Shown: one piece after another, positions 21,622 to 32,091 of the stretch
Layout of the letters: each line of letters begins with the position of its first letter
Numbering within the stretch: the stretch's first letter is position 1
Made by a program: the position numbers and the translations under genes
Source of the DNA: Astragalus membranaceus
Lineage: Eukaryota > Streptophyta > Magnoliopsida > Fabales > Fabaceae
DNA length: 64,000 nt
Assembly (NCBI GenBank): GCA_039519185.1
Contig: CM076847.1
Location: 68,647,521 to 68,711,520 of the forward strand
Direction: 5' to 3'
Notes under the pieces: model-generated
What the model was told of the DNA's origin: nothing
Database searches by the model: none
The model's input: only the letters and a program-made list of their open reading frames with translations

Positions 21622-24238
21622 TGTAACACCCCGGTATTTCTAACATGTAGAGAGACCGAAAGATGCACAGATTGCGGAAATTCAGAGGACACAGTTCCTG
21701 TTTAAGTTTTGGACATACAAACTTTTTCCGAAATAAAACATAATCGGAAATAACATTACTTCATAAAATAGAAGTTTATCGGTTCCATACCGAGTGGATT
21801 ACAATATCCAAGTCCAAATACCGAACAGAAACATAAACGGTTCATATAACTCATAATCAATACAAGTTTATACAACCAATAGGACAACAAAAGAACAAGG
21901 AGAAAATGACTAAGTCTTCAGCACCTCCAAGAGTATATCAACTACTCGTGCACTATAGTCTTCCTTTTCCCCTGCTTCTCTGAAAAACAACAAATATGGA
22001 TAGGGTGAGATAACATTATCTCAGTGAGTCCTACCGTGCCCCCTCACTGACACTCGGTTCAATTATTAAACCGTTAACAATGTTTAATTAGCTACCAATA
22101 GCCATAATCGAAATGCCAAGCAAATCGTGTTCTCTTTAATGTTTTTAATAGCTTAGCTCAACCGACTGCACAACTGCTAATCCCGGTAGCTACAGCTTAA
22201 CATCTGCCGACTGCACAACTGCTAATCCCGGCAATGTTAACTTATAATCAGTAACTTAGCACAAGCCGACTGCACCACTGCTAATCCCGGCAACCCGTGA
22301 GTTGACCACGCCAAAACACATTCAGGGCCTAGGTAAGGGGTCATGACTACCCTCCCTAGTATGCTACTTGTCGGGTCGTCACCCAACGCGATTTATGTAT
22401 GACAATACATAACGATTTCTCGAGAGTTAGATAATATATATCTTTCCGATCACCAAAGGATCAATCACAATATCCTTTTAGATAATTTATATCTTATTGA
22501 TCTATAACCCGTTTTGATGAATTTATAAACATCCGGCATTATAATCATATTGTAATGTATTATTGACTTATAACCCGTTTTGATGAATCTATAGACATCC
22601 GGCATTATAATCATATTGTATTTGATATATATATATATAAATATATATACATTCTATCCATCAGACGGTGTACCCACACGTATACTAGGGTTTCGGTTTT
22701 TCGATCAAATAGGCTTTCAAAGCTCTTTTTCAAAAACCATGAGTTGAACAAGTTCAAAATAAGGTTTTCAGTGAGGCAATCCCTTTTTGAATGGTTGAGA
22801 AAGAAATTAGAAAAGGTTCGGGATCAAACGGAGCAACAAAACGAGAAAACGGAAGCCGGTAACAGAACCACACGCACGACCCGTGCCCAGGGGCGCACGA
22901 CCCGTGCGTGGTGCACTACTCAGGACCCATCTACCAGAAGGAAACGCACGATCCGTGCCCAGGGGCGCACGACCCGTGCGTCCCGTTCTGTTTCCAATAC
23001 TTCCAACCCGAAGCAGGCGCACGACCCGTGCCCAGGGGCGCACGGTCCGTGCGACCTGTGTCTGTTACCAGAATTTCTCACTTTCCTCATTTTCGCTCTC
23101 CGTTCTCGTCCGATTCGATTTCTAATTTCAATCACCTGAAACTCAGAAAATTCCCAGAATATATATTTCTAGTAGTACACAATTCATTTCATTTCAACGG
23201 TTTAAATCAAAATCTCATTAAACCGTAAAACACCGTTTTAACCCAAAAACGCTTTTCAGTTCTAAGTCTTTTGTAAACGGAAAATGTGACCAAGGGATTC
23301 CATATCGAAAACAAGTTCAGAATATCAAAATGCCCTATCGTGAGTAGAACTCACCCGTTGACGAAATCCGAGAGTTGAGCCGAAAACGAAATCACCGAAC
23401 CGAACACGGAAAATCCCCGAAACTGCTTCAATCGATTCCAAGACAGCAACTCTCTTCTGTCCAATCTCGAACCCAGCAGCACCACTACTCAAATCCTCCC
23501 TTCACTCAACCATGCAAGTCTGAAATCTTCTTCTTAGAAGCTTCCAATGAACATGCAAGACAACTATTGCTCAAAACTCCATCTTCTTCCTCATTTTGAG
23601 CTTTGATATGCGAAAATGGCAAAGAGGGATATGGGGAGAATCAGGTGTTAAAAATAGGTTCATTGAATTCAGATTTTGAAGTGGAGTGGAATGGAAGAAA
23701 AACAACTTACATGCAACAAAGATTTCTAAGCTTCCTCTCTTCTCTTCCTCCACGCCCCCTCCTTCTTCTTTCTTTCTTTCTTTCAGCTTTTCCTTCTTTC
23801 TTTCTGAATTGGGGAGTGACCAAGTGTGAGGAAAAGAGAGACTGACCAGTTGGATATATGGGCTGGGGGTTTAAATGATGGGGAAAAGACCAAACTACCC
23901 CTAGCCCATTAAATCATAGGTTAGGTGCTAAATTTTTTCTTCGATAATAAACTTCTTAATTAACCTGGTTCCGATTCGAAGTTCCCCGATTCTTTCGGTT
24001 CCTAATTAATTATAACCTTCAAAATTATATTTTAATAACTAGGGGTGTGAAAAGACAGATTTGCCCTTCGGCTCCAATTCCTCATTATTTTATGAATAAG
24101 CCCCCTTTCAATGGAGAATAGGTTTTCTTGATAATTTTCCTGACATATGAGCCCTCGAGACACGACTAAGTATTCCCACATTTAATAGATCGGTCTCCGG
24201 CATCATAATACGAGTCTTTAAAAATTAGGGATGTTACA
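21622..24238 (-). mobile_element. 5' LTR of B
   Basis: 2617 bp. A TATA-like CATATATCC lies about 205-215 bp into the LTR (about 24025 on minus), so most of the LTR is transcribed leader. A GA-rich segment precedes the GTAAGT at 23710. The same repeats as in the 3' LTR are present. Confidence 0.92.
23601..23710 (-). other. Candidate leader intron (5' LTR copy of B)
   Basis: Minus strand GCAT/GTAAGTTG to ATATCAAAG/CTCAAAATG, 110 bp, AT-rich, with pyrimidine-rich sequence and a CTGAT branch-point-like motif upstream of the AG. The border is unambiguous, because the bases on the two sides do not permit sliding. Element C lacks exactly this segment at 24596/24597. Confidence 0.8.
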
Positions 24239-26575
24239 AAGGGCAAATCTGTCTTTTCACACCCCTAGTTATTAAAATATAATTTTGAAGGTTATAATTA
24301 ATTAGGAACCGAAAGAATCGGGGAACTTCGAATCGGAACCAGGTTAATTAAGAAGTTTATTATCGAAGAAAAAATTTAGCACCTAACCTATGATTTAATG
24401 GGCTAGGGGTAGTTTGGTCTTTTCCCCATCATTTAAACCCCCAGCCCATATATCCAACTGGTCAGTCTCTCTTTTCCTCACACTTGGTCACTCCCCAATT
24501 CAGAAAGAAAGAAGGAAAAGCTGAAAGAAAGAAAGAAAGAAGAAGGAGGGGGCGTGGAGGAAGAGAAGAGAGGAAGCTTAGAAATCTTTGTTGCATCTCA
24601 AAATGAGGAAGAAGATGGAGTTTTGAGCAATAGTTGTCTTGCATGTTCATTGGAAGCTTCTAAGAAGAAGATTTCAGACTTGCATGGTTGAGTGAAGGGA
24701 GGATTTGAGTAGTGGTGCTGCTGGGTTCGAGATTGGACAGAAGAGAGTTGCTGTCTTGGAATCGATTGAAGCAGTTTCGGGGATTTTCCGTGTTCGGTTC
24801 GGTGATTTCGTTTTCGGCTCAACTCTCGGATTTCGTCAACGGGTGAGTTCTACTCACGATAGGGCATTTTGATATTCTGAACTTGTTTTCGATATGGAAT
24901 CCCTTGGTCACATTTTCCGTTTACAAAAGACTTAGAACTGAAAAGCGTTTTTGGGTTAAAACGGTGTTTTACGGTTTAATGAGATTTTGATTTAAACCGT
25001 TGAAATGAAATGAATTGTGTACTACTAGAAATATATATTCTGGGAATTTTCTGAGTTTCAGGTGATTGAAATTAGAAATCGAATCGGACGAGAACGGAGA
25101 GCGAAAATGAGGAAAGTGAGAAATTCTGGTAACAGACACAGGTCGCACGGACCGTGCGCCCCTGGGCACGGGTCGTGCGCCTGCTTCGGGTTGGAAGTAT
25201 TGGAAACAGAACGGGACGCACGGGTCGTGCGCCCCTGGGCACGGATCGTGCGTTTCCTTCTGGTAGATGGGTCCTGAGTAGTGCACCACGCACGGGTCGT
25301 GCGCCCCTGGGCACGGGTCGTGCGTGTGGTTCTGTTACCGGCTTCCGTTTTCTCGTTTTGTTGCTCCGTTTGATCCCGAACCTTTTCTAATTTCTTTCTC
25401 AACCATTCAAAAAGGGATTGCCTCACTGAAAACCTTATTTTGAACTTGTTCAACTCATGGTTTTTGAAAAAGAGCTTTGAAAGCCTATTTGATCGAAAAA
25501 CCGAAACCCTAGTATACGTGTGGGTACACCGTCTGATGGATAGAATGTATATATATTTATATATATATATATCGAATACAATATGATTATAATGCCGGAT
25601 GTCTATAGATTCATCAAAACGGGTTATAAGTCAATAATACATTACAATATAATTATAATGCCAGATGTTTATAAATTCATCAAAACGGGTTATAGATCAA
25701 TAAGATATAAATTATCTAAAAAGATATTGTGATTGATCCTTTGGTGATCGGAAAGATATATATTATCTAACTCTCGAGAAATCGTTATGTATTGTCATAC
25801 ATAAATCGCGTTGGGTGACGACCCGACAAGTAGCATACTAGGGAGGGTAGTCATGACCCCTTACCTAGGCCCTGAATGTGTTTTGGCGTGGTCAACTCAC
25901 GGGTTGCCGGGATTAGCAGTGGTGCAGTCGGCTTGTGCTAAGTTACTGATTATAAGTTAACATTGCCGGGATTAGCAGTTGTGCAGTCGGCAGATGTTAA
26001 GCTGTAGCTACCGGGATTAGCAGTTGTGCAGTCGGTTGAGCTAAGCTATTAAAAACATTAAAGAGAACACGATTTGCTTGGCATTTCGATTATGGCTATT
26101 GGTAGCTAATTAAACATTGTTAACGGTTTAATAATTGAACCGAGTGTCAGTGAGGGGGCACGGTAGGACTCACTGAGATAATGTTATCTCACCCTATCCA
26201 TATTTGTTGTTTTTCAGAGAAGCAGGGGAAAAGGAAGACTATAGTGCACGAGTAGTTGATATACTCTTGGAGGTGCTGAAGACTTAGTCATTTTCTCCTT
26301 GTTCTTTTGTTGTCCTATTGGTTGTATAAACTTGTATTGATTATGAGTTATATGAACCGTTTATGTTTCTGTTCGGTATTTGGACTTGGATATTGTAATC
26401 CACTCGGTATGGAACCGATAAACTTCTATTTTATGAAGTAATGTTATTTCCGATTATGTTTTATTTCGGAAAAAGTTTGTATGTCCAAAACTTAAACAGG
26501 AACTGTGTCCTCTGAATTTCCGCAATCTGTGCATCTTTCGGTCTCTCTACATGTTAGAAATACCGGGGTGTTACA
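24239..26575 (+). mobile_element. 5' LTR of C, truncated and intron-less
   Basis: 2337 bp. It begins AAGGGCAAATCTG (LTR position 171), has the TATA-like CATATATCC at 24447-24455, and joins TTGTTGCAT to CTCAAAATG at 24596/24597, where the LTRs of B carry the 110 bp segment. It ends GGGGTGTTACA at 26575. Confidence 0.9.
24446..24455 (+). promoter_or_regulatory. TATA-like box of LTR C
   Basis: CCATATATCC, about 265 bp into the full-length LTR (LTR position about 380 when the missing 170 bp are counted). Transcription would be expected to start some 25-30 bp downstream near CAGTCTCTC. The same motif is present in both LTRs of B. Confidence 0.5.
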
Positions 26576-26577
26576 TT

Positions 26578-26589
26578 TGGTATCAGAGC
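26578..26589 (+). promoter_or_regulatory. Primer binding site of C (tRNA-iMet)
   Basis: TGGTATCAGAGC, two bases after the LTR end at 26575. Confidence 0.95.
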
Positions 26590-26712
26590 AGTTCGACCTA
26601 GTCGGACTTAGATGTTAAGAGTCTTTTGCGTCTTCTAAGTCTGATTTTTCTTAGTATGCTATTAGACATTGAGCCTGATCAACTTAATACTTTGTGCATA
26701 CTTCGCAGAATC

Positions 26713-29700
26713 ATGGCTGGAAGAGGTAGGAGAAACCCACCTATTGATCCTCATCAAGAATGGATGCAGAATGTCATCGAAACTCAGCAAAAGATGATGA
26801 ATGACATGATGCTAATGCAACAGCAACAGATGGCTCAAATGGCTCAAATGCAGCAGATGCATCAGATGCCTCAACCACAACCAGCTGAGCCAGTCAATGT
26901 GCCAACACCTGAGGATCCTAACAGGATGTATTTCCGGTTTCTGAAGATGAAACCCCCAACCTTCAAAGGAGGATCCGAGGCAATGAAAGCCCATTTCTGG
27001 GTAGATGCCATGGAACGGATCTTTGATACTTTGCAATGCAATGAAGGAGAAAAGGTAATTTGTGCTGCTAACGCTCTGGACGAGGATGCTCACACTTGGT
27101 GGGTTAACGCTCGTAGAATGCTTCAAAATCAAGGAACTCCTCTTGAGTGGGATAACTTCAAAGAGTTGTTTTTGGGTCATTATTTTCCCGACTCCCAAAG
27201 ACTTGACAAGCAGATGGAATTTCTGAGTTTGAAACAGGGAGAGATGACAGTTGGGGAATATGCTGCAAAATTTGAGAGATTGTCACAATTCTATGAATTG
27301 GGGACCACCGCTCCTGACGATAGGTGGAAGATGGTGATGTTCAGACAAGGTCTTAGAGGCGATGTGAATCAAGGTCTCAGTTCGTATTCCCTAACCACTT
27401 ATCCTGCTTTGGTTCAACAGGCTCCTTCAGCAGAAAGCGATCTGAAAAGAATGTATGCTGAGAGGAAGGATTTTTGGAAGGATAAGAAGAAGGGCAGTGG
27501 GTCAACTTCTTCAAACCCGAGGTATAGAGGGAATCTAGACAAGGGAAAGAAGATTCAGTCAAACAACACTTCTGGGCATCGCCGGTGTGAAGTGTGCAAG
27601 AAGAATCATCCAGGAAGGTGTCGATCAGAGGCAAGGTCGGATCAGTGTTATCTTTGCAAAGAAGTGGGCCATTATGCTAATAATTGTCCGTCAAGGAAAG
27701 CTTTCTTAGAGTCTCCTGATGCTCCGAGACAGGCTCGAGTCAACACTCTGGATGCTAAGACCATCAAGCCAGCTGATAATCTTATAAGGGGTACAGGTTC
27801 TATCTTTCATCAAACTGTTAATATTCTGTATGACTCTGGTGCTACTCATTGTTTTATCTCTGAAGCATGTGCGGAACGGCTAGGATTAATAGTATCTCCT
27901 ATATCCGAACCAATATCTATCCTTACTGCGGCAAAGGGTCGTGTGCGAACCCAATCATTATGTCTTAATTGTCTGCTCACCATAGGAGGCAGGGACTTTG
28001 TTGTTGATTTTATCTGTCTGCCTATGAGAGGAATGGAGATCGTGTTGGGAATGAATTGGATGACTTCCAATCACATTACGATTGATTGTTTCAATCGTGC
28101 AATTAATTTTCCTTCTGAAATAGCGGAACATTCACTACCTGCAGATGATGGTGTTATTTCGTTCACTTCAGCCAGCCAGTCTCTATTCCAAGGTGCGGAA
28201 GCTTTTGTTATTATTTTGTCTGCATCAACTGAAGCTGATTTGGATTTATCATCTACTCAAGTTGTTAATGAATTCTTAGATGTTTTTCCCGAGGAAGTTT
28301 CCTCTTTACCTCCAGAACGAGAGGTAGAATTCTCTATAGATTTGGCGCCTGGCACAGGGCCAATATCCATAGCACCTTATAGGATGTCTCCTCTTGAACT
28401 GAAAGAATTGAAGTCCCAACTTGAGGAATTAATTTCCAAGAAGTTTATTCGACCGAGTGCTTCTCCATGGGGTGCTCCGGTATTGCTAGTCAAGAAGAAG
28501 GACGGAAGCATGAGGTTATGCATAGACTACCGTCAGCTGAATAAAATCACTATCAAGAACAAGTATCCATTGCCAAGGATAGATGATCTACTTGACCAAC
28601 TTCGAGGTGCTAAAGTTTTCTCCAAAATTGATCTGAGGTCAGGGTACCATCAAATTAGGGTAAGAACCTTAGACATTCCGAAGACTGCCTTTCGTACGAG
28701 GTACGGACACTACGAGTTTGTAGTGATGCCTTTCGGATTAACTAACGCTCCAGCCGTATTCATGGATTATATGAATAGAGTATTTCATTCTTACCTAGAT
28801 CAGTTTGTGGTCGTCTTTATTGATGATATCTTGATTTACTCCAAGTCAGTTGAGGAGCATGCTCAGCATCTCCGATTTGTCCTAGGAGTACTCCGAGAGA
28901 AGAAACTCTACGCTAAACCATCAAAGTGTGACTTTTGGATGCCTGAAGTAAAATTCTTGGGTCATGTAATTTCCCAAGAAGGGGTTGCAGTGGATCCTAG
29001 CAAGGTGGAAGTTGTGTTGAATTGGGAACGGCCAACGTCAGTGACTGAGATCAGAAGCTTTCTGGGTTTAGCTGGTTACTATAGAAGATTCATTGAAGGT
29101 TTTTCGCAAATGGTACTTCCGCTTACTCGATTGACTCGCAAGGGTCAACCGTTTACGTGGGATGCCGATTGTGAAGAGTGCTTCCTTGGATTGAAGGAAA
29201 AGTTAACTTCTGCTCCGATCCTAATTCTTCCGGATCCGTCATTGGGATTTCAGATTTACAGTGATGCATCTGGGAAGGGTTTAGGATGCGTTCTCATGCA
29301 GAATCAACATGTTGTGGCCTATGCATCGAGGCAATTGAAGACGCATGAACGGAATTACCCAACTCATGACTTAGAGTTGGTGGCTATTGTGTTTGCACTG
29401 AAAATTTGGAGACATTACCTTTACGGTTCTCGTTTCGAGGTTTTTAGTGATCACAAGAGCTTGAAATATCTATTTGACCAAAAGGAGTTGAATAACAGAC
29501 AGAGAAGGTGGACCGAATTTTTGAAGGACTATGACTTCGAATTGAAATATCACCCTGGGAAAGCCAATGTGGTAGCAGATGCTCTGAGCAGGAAGTCTAT
29601 CCACACGGCAAGGTTAATGGTTCACGAGATGGCTTTGTTGGAGTCGTTCAGAGACTTGAAACTCAAGGTGGTAAGAAAGAGGGATCGCGTAGTGCTGCGG

Positions 29701-31131
29701 CATATACAGATAGCCAGTGTGCTAAGGGAACAAATCCGCGTAGCTCAAGAAGCTGATATGAAGTTGCAGTCTCAGAGGGGATCGCCAGATTTCACTGAGG
29801 ATAGTGATGGCGTGATTTGCTCTAATGGGAGGATTTGTGTTCCCGATGATGATGATATCAAAAGGCAAGTATTGGAAGAAGCTCATAGGAGTCAGTACTC
29901 CGTACATCCGGGATCCACCAAGATGTACCGAGACTTGAAATTGATGTATTGGTGGCCTGGGATGAAGGTCGAGATTGCAGAATTTGTTTCTCGGTGCTTA
30001 ACTTGTCAGAAGGTTAAGGCGGAACACCGAAGACCGGGCGGTCAGTTACAACCGCTAGATGTACCAGTTTGGAAGTGGGAAGATATCTCAATGGACTTCG
30101 TCATGGGTTTGCCGAGGTCACAGGCAGGCAATGATTCTATTTGGGTAGTAGTGGACCGATTGACTAAATCCGCTCACTTTATTCCCGTTCGCTCGACTTA
30201 TAAGGTTTCCAAGTTAGCAGATGAATATGTGAGGAACATTATCAGACTGCATGGAGTCCCAACGAGTATTGTGTCAGACCGAGATCCCAAGTTTACTTCC
30301 AGGTTCTGGAGAGCATTGAATGAAGCTTTGGGAACAAGGGTGCTGGTTAGCACTGCTTATCATCCTCAGACTGATGGTCAGACGGAGAGGACTATCCAGA
30401 CTCTTGAGGACATGCTTCGGGCTTGTGTGCTCGACAGTGGGAGAAAATGGGAGGATCACCTTCCGTTAGTAGAATTCTCCTACAACAACAGTTACCACTC
30501 TAGCATTGGAATGGCACCGTTTGAAGCACTTTATGGTAGAAAGTGTAGAACTCCATTGTGTTGGTGGGAGATTGGTGAAGACAAGTTTTTGGGACCCGAT
30601 ATGGTTCGCGAGACTACAGAGAAGGTCAAGTTAATTCGAGAAAGGATGAAGGTTGCTCAGAGTCGGCAAAAGAGCTACGCTGACAACCGAAGGAGACCGT
30701 TGGAGTTTGAGGTTGGTGATCATGTGTTCTTGAAAGTCTCTCCAACCATAGGCACTGGAAGAGCCTTGCGAGCGAAGAAGCTCAGTCCTCGATATGTTGG
30801 ACCTTTCCAAATCATCGAGCGGATTGGGCCAGTTGCCTATCGCCTCGCATTATCTCCGGCCCTATCAAACCTCCATGATGTGTTCCACGTGTCTCAGTTG
30901 AGAAAGTATGTTCCCGATCTGCATCAACCATTGAGTGTTGATACCATTGACCTGCAACCGGATTTGTCATTCCAACCTTATCCTAGCTACATCTTGGAGC
31001 GTGGCGAGAAGACGCTACGGTCAAGGACTATTCCTATTGTCAAAGTGGTCTGGGATGGATTCTCAATCGAGGAGGCTACCTGGGAACTGGAAGAAGACAT
31101 GCGCAATCGATATCCATATCTCTTTCAGTAA
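26713..31131 (+). CDS. Gag-pol polyprotein of element C
   Basis: Intact frame, 1501 codons if read from 26626; the likely start is MAGRG at 26713. It has the same domains and catalytic residues as the polyprotein of B: CCHC knuckle, DSGA protease, FIDD reverse transcriptase, RNase H, HHCC and D-D35-E integrase, chromodomain-like tail. Comparing the two translations I find eight differences (numbering from 26626): H267P, V269A, T583A, A796V, A919V, I1093V, C1364G, N1477D (B to C). C has the conserved glycine at 1364. With broken LTRs it could still act in trans if transcribed, since its TATA region is kept. Confidence 0.95.
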   Translation: MAGRGRRNPPIDPHQEWMQNVIETQQKMMNDMMLMQQQQMAQMAQMQQMHQMPQPQPAEPVNVPTPEDPNRMYFRFLKMKPPTFKGGSEAMKAHFWVDAMERIFDTLQCNEGEKVICAANALDEDAHTWWVNARRMLQNQGTPLEWDNFKELFLGHYFPDSQRLDKQMEFLSLKQGEMTVGEYAAKFERLSQFYELGTTAPDDRWKMVMFRQGLRGDVNQGLSSYSLTTYPALVQQAPSAESDLKRMYAERKDFWKDKKKGSGSTSSNPRYRGNLDKGKKIQSNNTSGHRRCEVCKKNHPGRCRSEARSDQCYLCKEVGHYANNCPSRKAFLESPDAPRQARVNTLDAKTIKPADNLIRGTGSIFHQTVNILYDSGATHCFISEACAERLGLIVSPISEPISILTAAKGRVRTQSLCLNCLLTIGGRDFVVDFICLPMRGMEIVLGMNWMTSNHITIDCFNRAINFPSEIAEHSLPADDGVISFTSASQSLFQGAEAFVIILSASTEADLDLSSTQVVNEFLDVFPEEVSSLPPEREVEFSIDLAPGTGPISIAPYRMSPLELKELKSQLEELISKKFIRPSASPWGAPVLLVKKKDGSMRLCIDYRQLNKITIKNKYPLPRIDDLLDQLRGAKVFSKIDLRSGYHQIRVRTLDIPKTAFRTRYGHYEFVVMPFGLTNAPAVFMDYMNRVFHSYLDQFVVVFIDDILIYSKSVEEHAQHLRFVLGVLREKKLYAKPSKCDFWMPEVKFLGHVISQEGVAVDPSKVEVVLNWERPTSVTEIRSFLGLAGYYRRFIEGFSQMVLPLTRLTRKGQPFTWDADCEECFLGLKEKLTSAPILILPDPSLGFQIYSDASGKGLGCVLMQNQHVVAYASRQLKTHERNYPTHDLELVAIVFALKIWRHYLYGSRFEVFSDHKSLKYLFDQKELNNRQRRWTEFLKDYDFELKYHPGKANVVADALSRKSIHTARLMVHEMALLESFRDLKLKVVRKRDRVVLRHIQIASVLREQIRVAQEADMKLQSQRGSPDFTEDSDGVICSNGRICVPDDDDIKRQVLEEAHRSQYSVHPGSTKMYRDLKLMYWWPGMKVEIAEFVSRCLTCQKVKAEHRRPGGQLQPLDVPVWKWEDISMDFVMGLPRSQAGNDSIWVVVDRLTKSAHFIPVRSTYKVSKLADEYVRNIIRLHGVPTSIVSDRDPKFTSRFWRALNEALGTRVLVSTAYHPQTDGQTERTIQTLEDMLRACVLDSGRKWEDHLPLVEFSYNNSYHSSIGMAPFEALYGRKCRTPLCWWEIGEDKFLGPDMVRETTEKVKLIRERMKVAQSRQKSYADNRRRPLEFEVGDHVFLKVSPTIGTGRALRAKKLSPRYVGPFQIIERIGPVAYRLALSPALSNLHDVFHVSQLRKYVPDLHQPLSVDTIDLQPDLSFQPYPSYILERGEKTLRSRTIPIVKVVWDGFSIEEATWELEEDMRNRYPYLFQ

Positions 31132-31164
31132 GGTATGTTTCGTCAATTTTGAGGACAAAATTTT

Positions 31165-31181
31165 TAAAAAGTTGGGGAGAT
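31165..31181 (+). promoter_or_regulatory. Polypurine tract of C
   Basis: AAAAAGTTGGGGAGAT directly before the 3' LTR start at 31182. Confidence 0.85.
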
Positions 31182-31439
31182 TGTAACATCCCTAATTTTT
31201 AAAGACTCGTATTATGATGCCGGAGACCGATTTATTAAATGTGGGAATACTTAGTCGTGTCTCGAGGGCTCATATGTCAGGAAAATTATCAAGAAAACCT
31301 ATTCTCCATTGAAAGGGGGCTTATTCATAGAATAATGAGGAATTGGAGCCGAAGGGCAAATCTGTCTTTTCACACCCCTAGTTATTAAAATATAATTTTG
31401 AAGGTTATAATTAATTAGGAACCGAAAGAATCGGGGAAC
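31182..31439 (+). mobile_element. 3' LTR of C, first 258 bp only
   Basis: Matches LTR B from TGTAACATCCC to GAATCGGGGAAC, then breaks into unrelated AT-rich sequence. The break lies upstream of the TATA-like box, so no terminator remains. Confidence 0.9.
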
Positions 31440-32091
31440 AATTTTAAAATCAAAAATTGGATATCCAAAACCGGCTAAAAAACCAAATTCGGTTGGAAAA
31501 GCTAAAACTAGTTCGAAAACCAAAAATCGGTTATAAAAAATGGTTGTGGATATAACCAGTTTTGTAAAAAATTAACCGGTTACGCTAATTTAGTTCTGAA
31601 ACTGGTTATTTTAAATGGATATTTCATGATTATGAATTGATTATGTAACCATGGATATTTTGTGCAGTTCTACAAGTCTGAACGAATGTGCTATAGATGT
31701 TACAAATCCCCACATATTGCTAGAGCCTACGACCAATAGAAGATTGAAAAATTGATGCTAAAAATAAGTAGTCGATGTTCGACATTCACAACCAACATCG
31801 ACAAGACTCGAGCGTGTGTTTGTAGTAAAATAAACTGGATCCTATAATTATAAAGATTCAAATCAATATGACAATTAAAGTAGTTTCATGATACACTTTT
31901 TGTTTGGTAAATTCCGAGGAAGGAAATTCTTTTAAGGGGGGTAGCAATGTAATATAGGTTCATGAAACTTATATTTAGAAAATTATATTATATAAGGAAT
32001 TACTATAAGATATGGAGTGAAGAGGGATAGAAGAAAATTTATTCTTTCAAACAACAATGGGTTGCGACGTAATTGTACCTAGAATAGGTAC
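31440..32091. other. Unassigned flank, possible old LTR element edge
   Basis: No ORF. The first 150 bp have loosely repeated AAAACCGG/CGGTT motifs. Near 31917-31960 a TTTTAAGGGGGG tract followed by TGTAATATAGG resembles a purine tract and LTR start, but nothing else supports an element. GGTAC at 32087-32091 is the left target site of D. Confidence 0.4.

Larger units (their letters stand above)
14396..24238 (-). mobile_element. Complete Tekay/Del-type Ty3/gypsy element B
   Basis: A 9.8 kb element on the minus strand with two 2.6 kb LTRs (14396-17015 and 21622-24238), a tRNA-iMet primer site, a purine tract and one uninterrupted gag-pol frame. The LTRs start TGTAACATCCC and end CGGGGTGTTACA in element sense. 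By eye the LTR pair differs at about ten positions plus small indels in 2.6 kb, so the insertion is recent. The flanks are AAAAC (14391-14395) and AAGGG (24239-24243) and do not form a 5 bp duplication, so at least one border was rearranged. B is 5'-to-5' with element C. Confidence 0.92.
16758..31439. repeat. Giant inverted repeat formed by B and C
   Basis: The left arm 16758-24068 (7311 bp) and the right arm 24239-31439 (7201 bp) are near-identical inverted copies around a 170 bp centre (24069-24238, the first 170 bp of LTR B). The 110 bp length difference equals the leader intron missing from C. Confidence 0.93.
24239..31439 (+). mobile_element. Tekay/Del-type element C, both LTRs truncated
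   Basis: Plus-strand relative of B. The 5' LTR lacks its first 170 bp and starts at 24239, where it abuts the end of B. The 3' LTR keeps only its first 258 bp (31182-31439) and then stops at unrelated sequence. The interior is complete. Every interior coordinate maps to B by x(C) = 48197 - x(B) for B positions below the intron, so there is no net indel over more than 6 kb. Truncated LTRs mean C cannot give rise to a normal full-length copy. Confidence 0.92.

Noticed and set aside
31917..31960. Purine tract followed by TGTAATATAGG as the edge of another LTR element
   Set aside because: No primer site, coding remnant or partner LTR was found, so it is mentioned only as a possibility.
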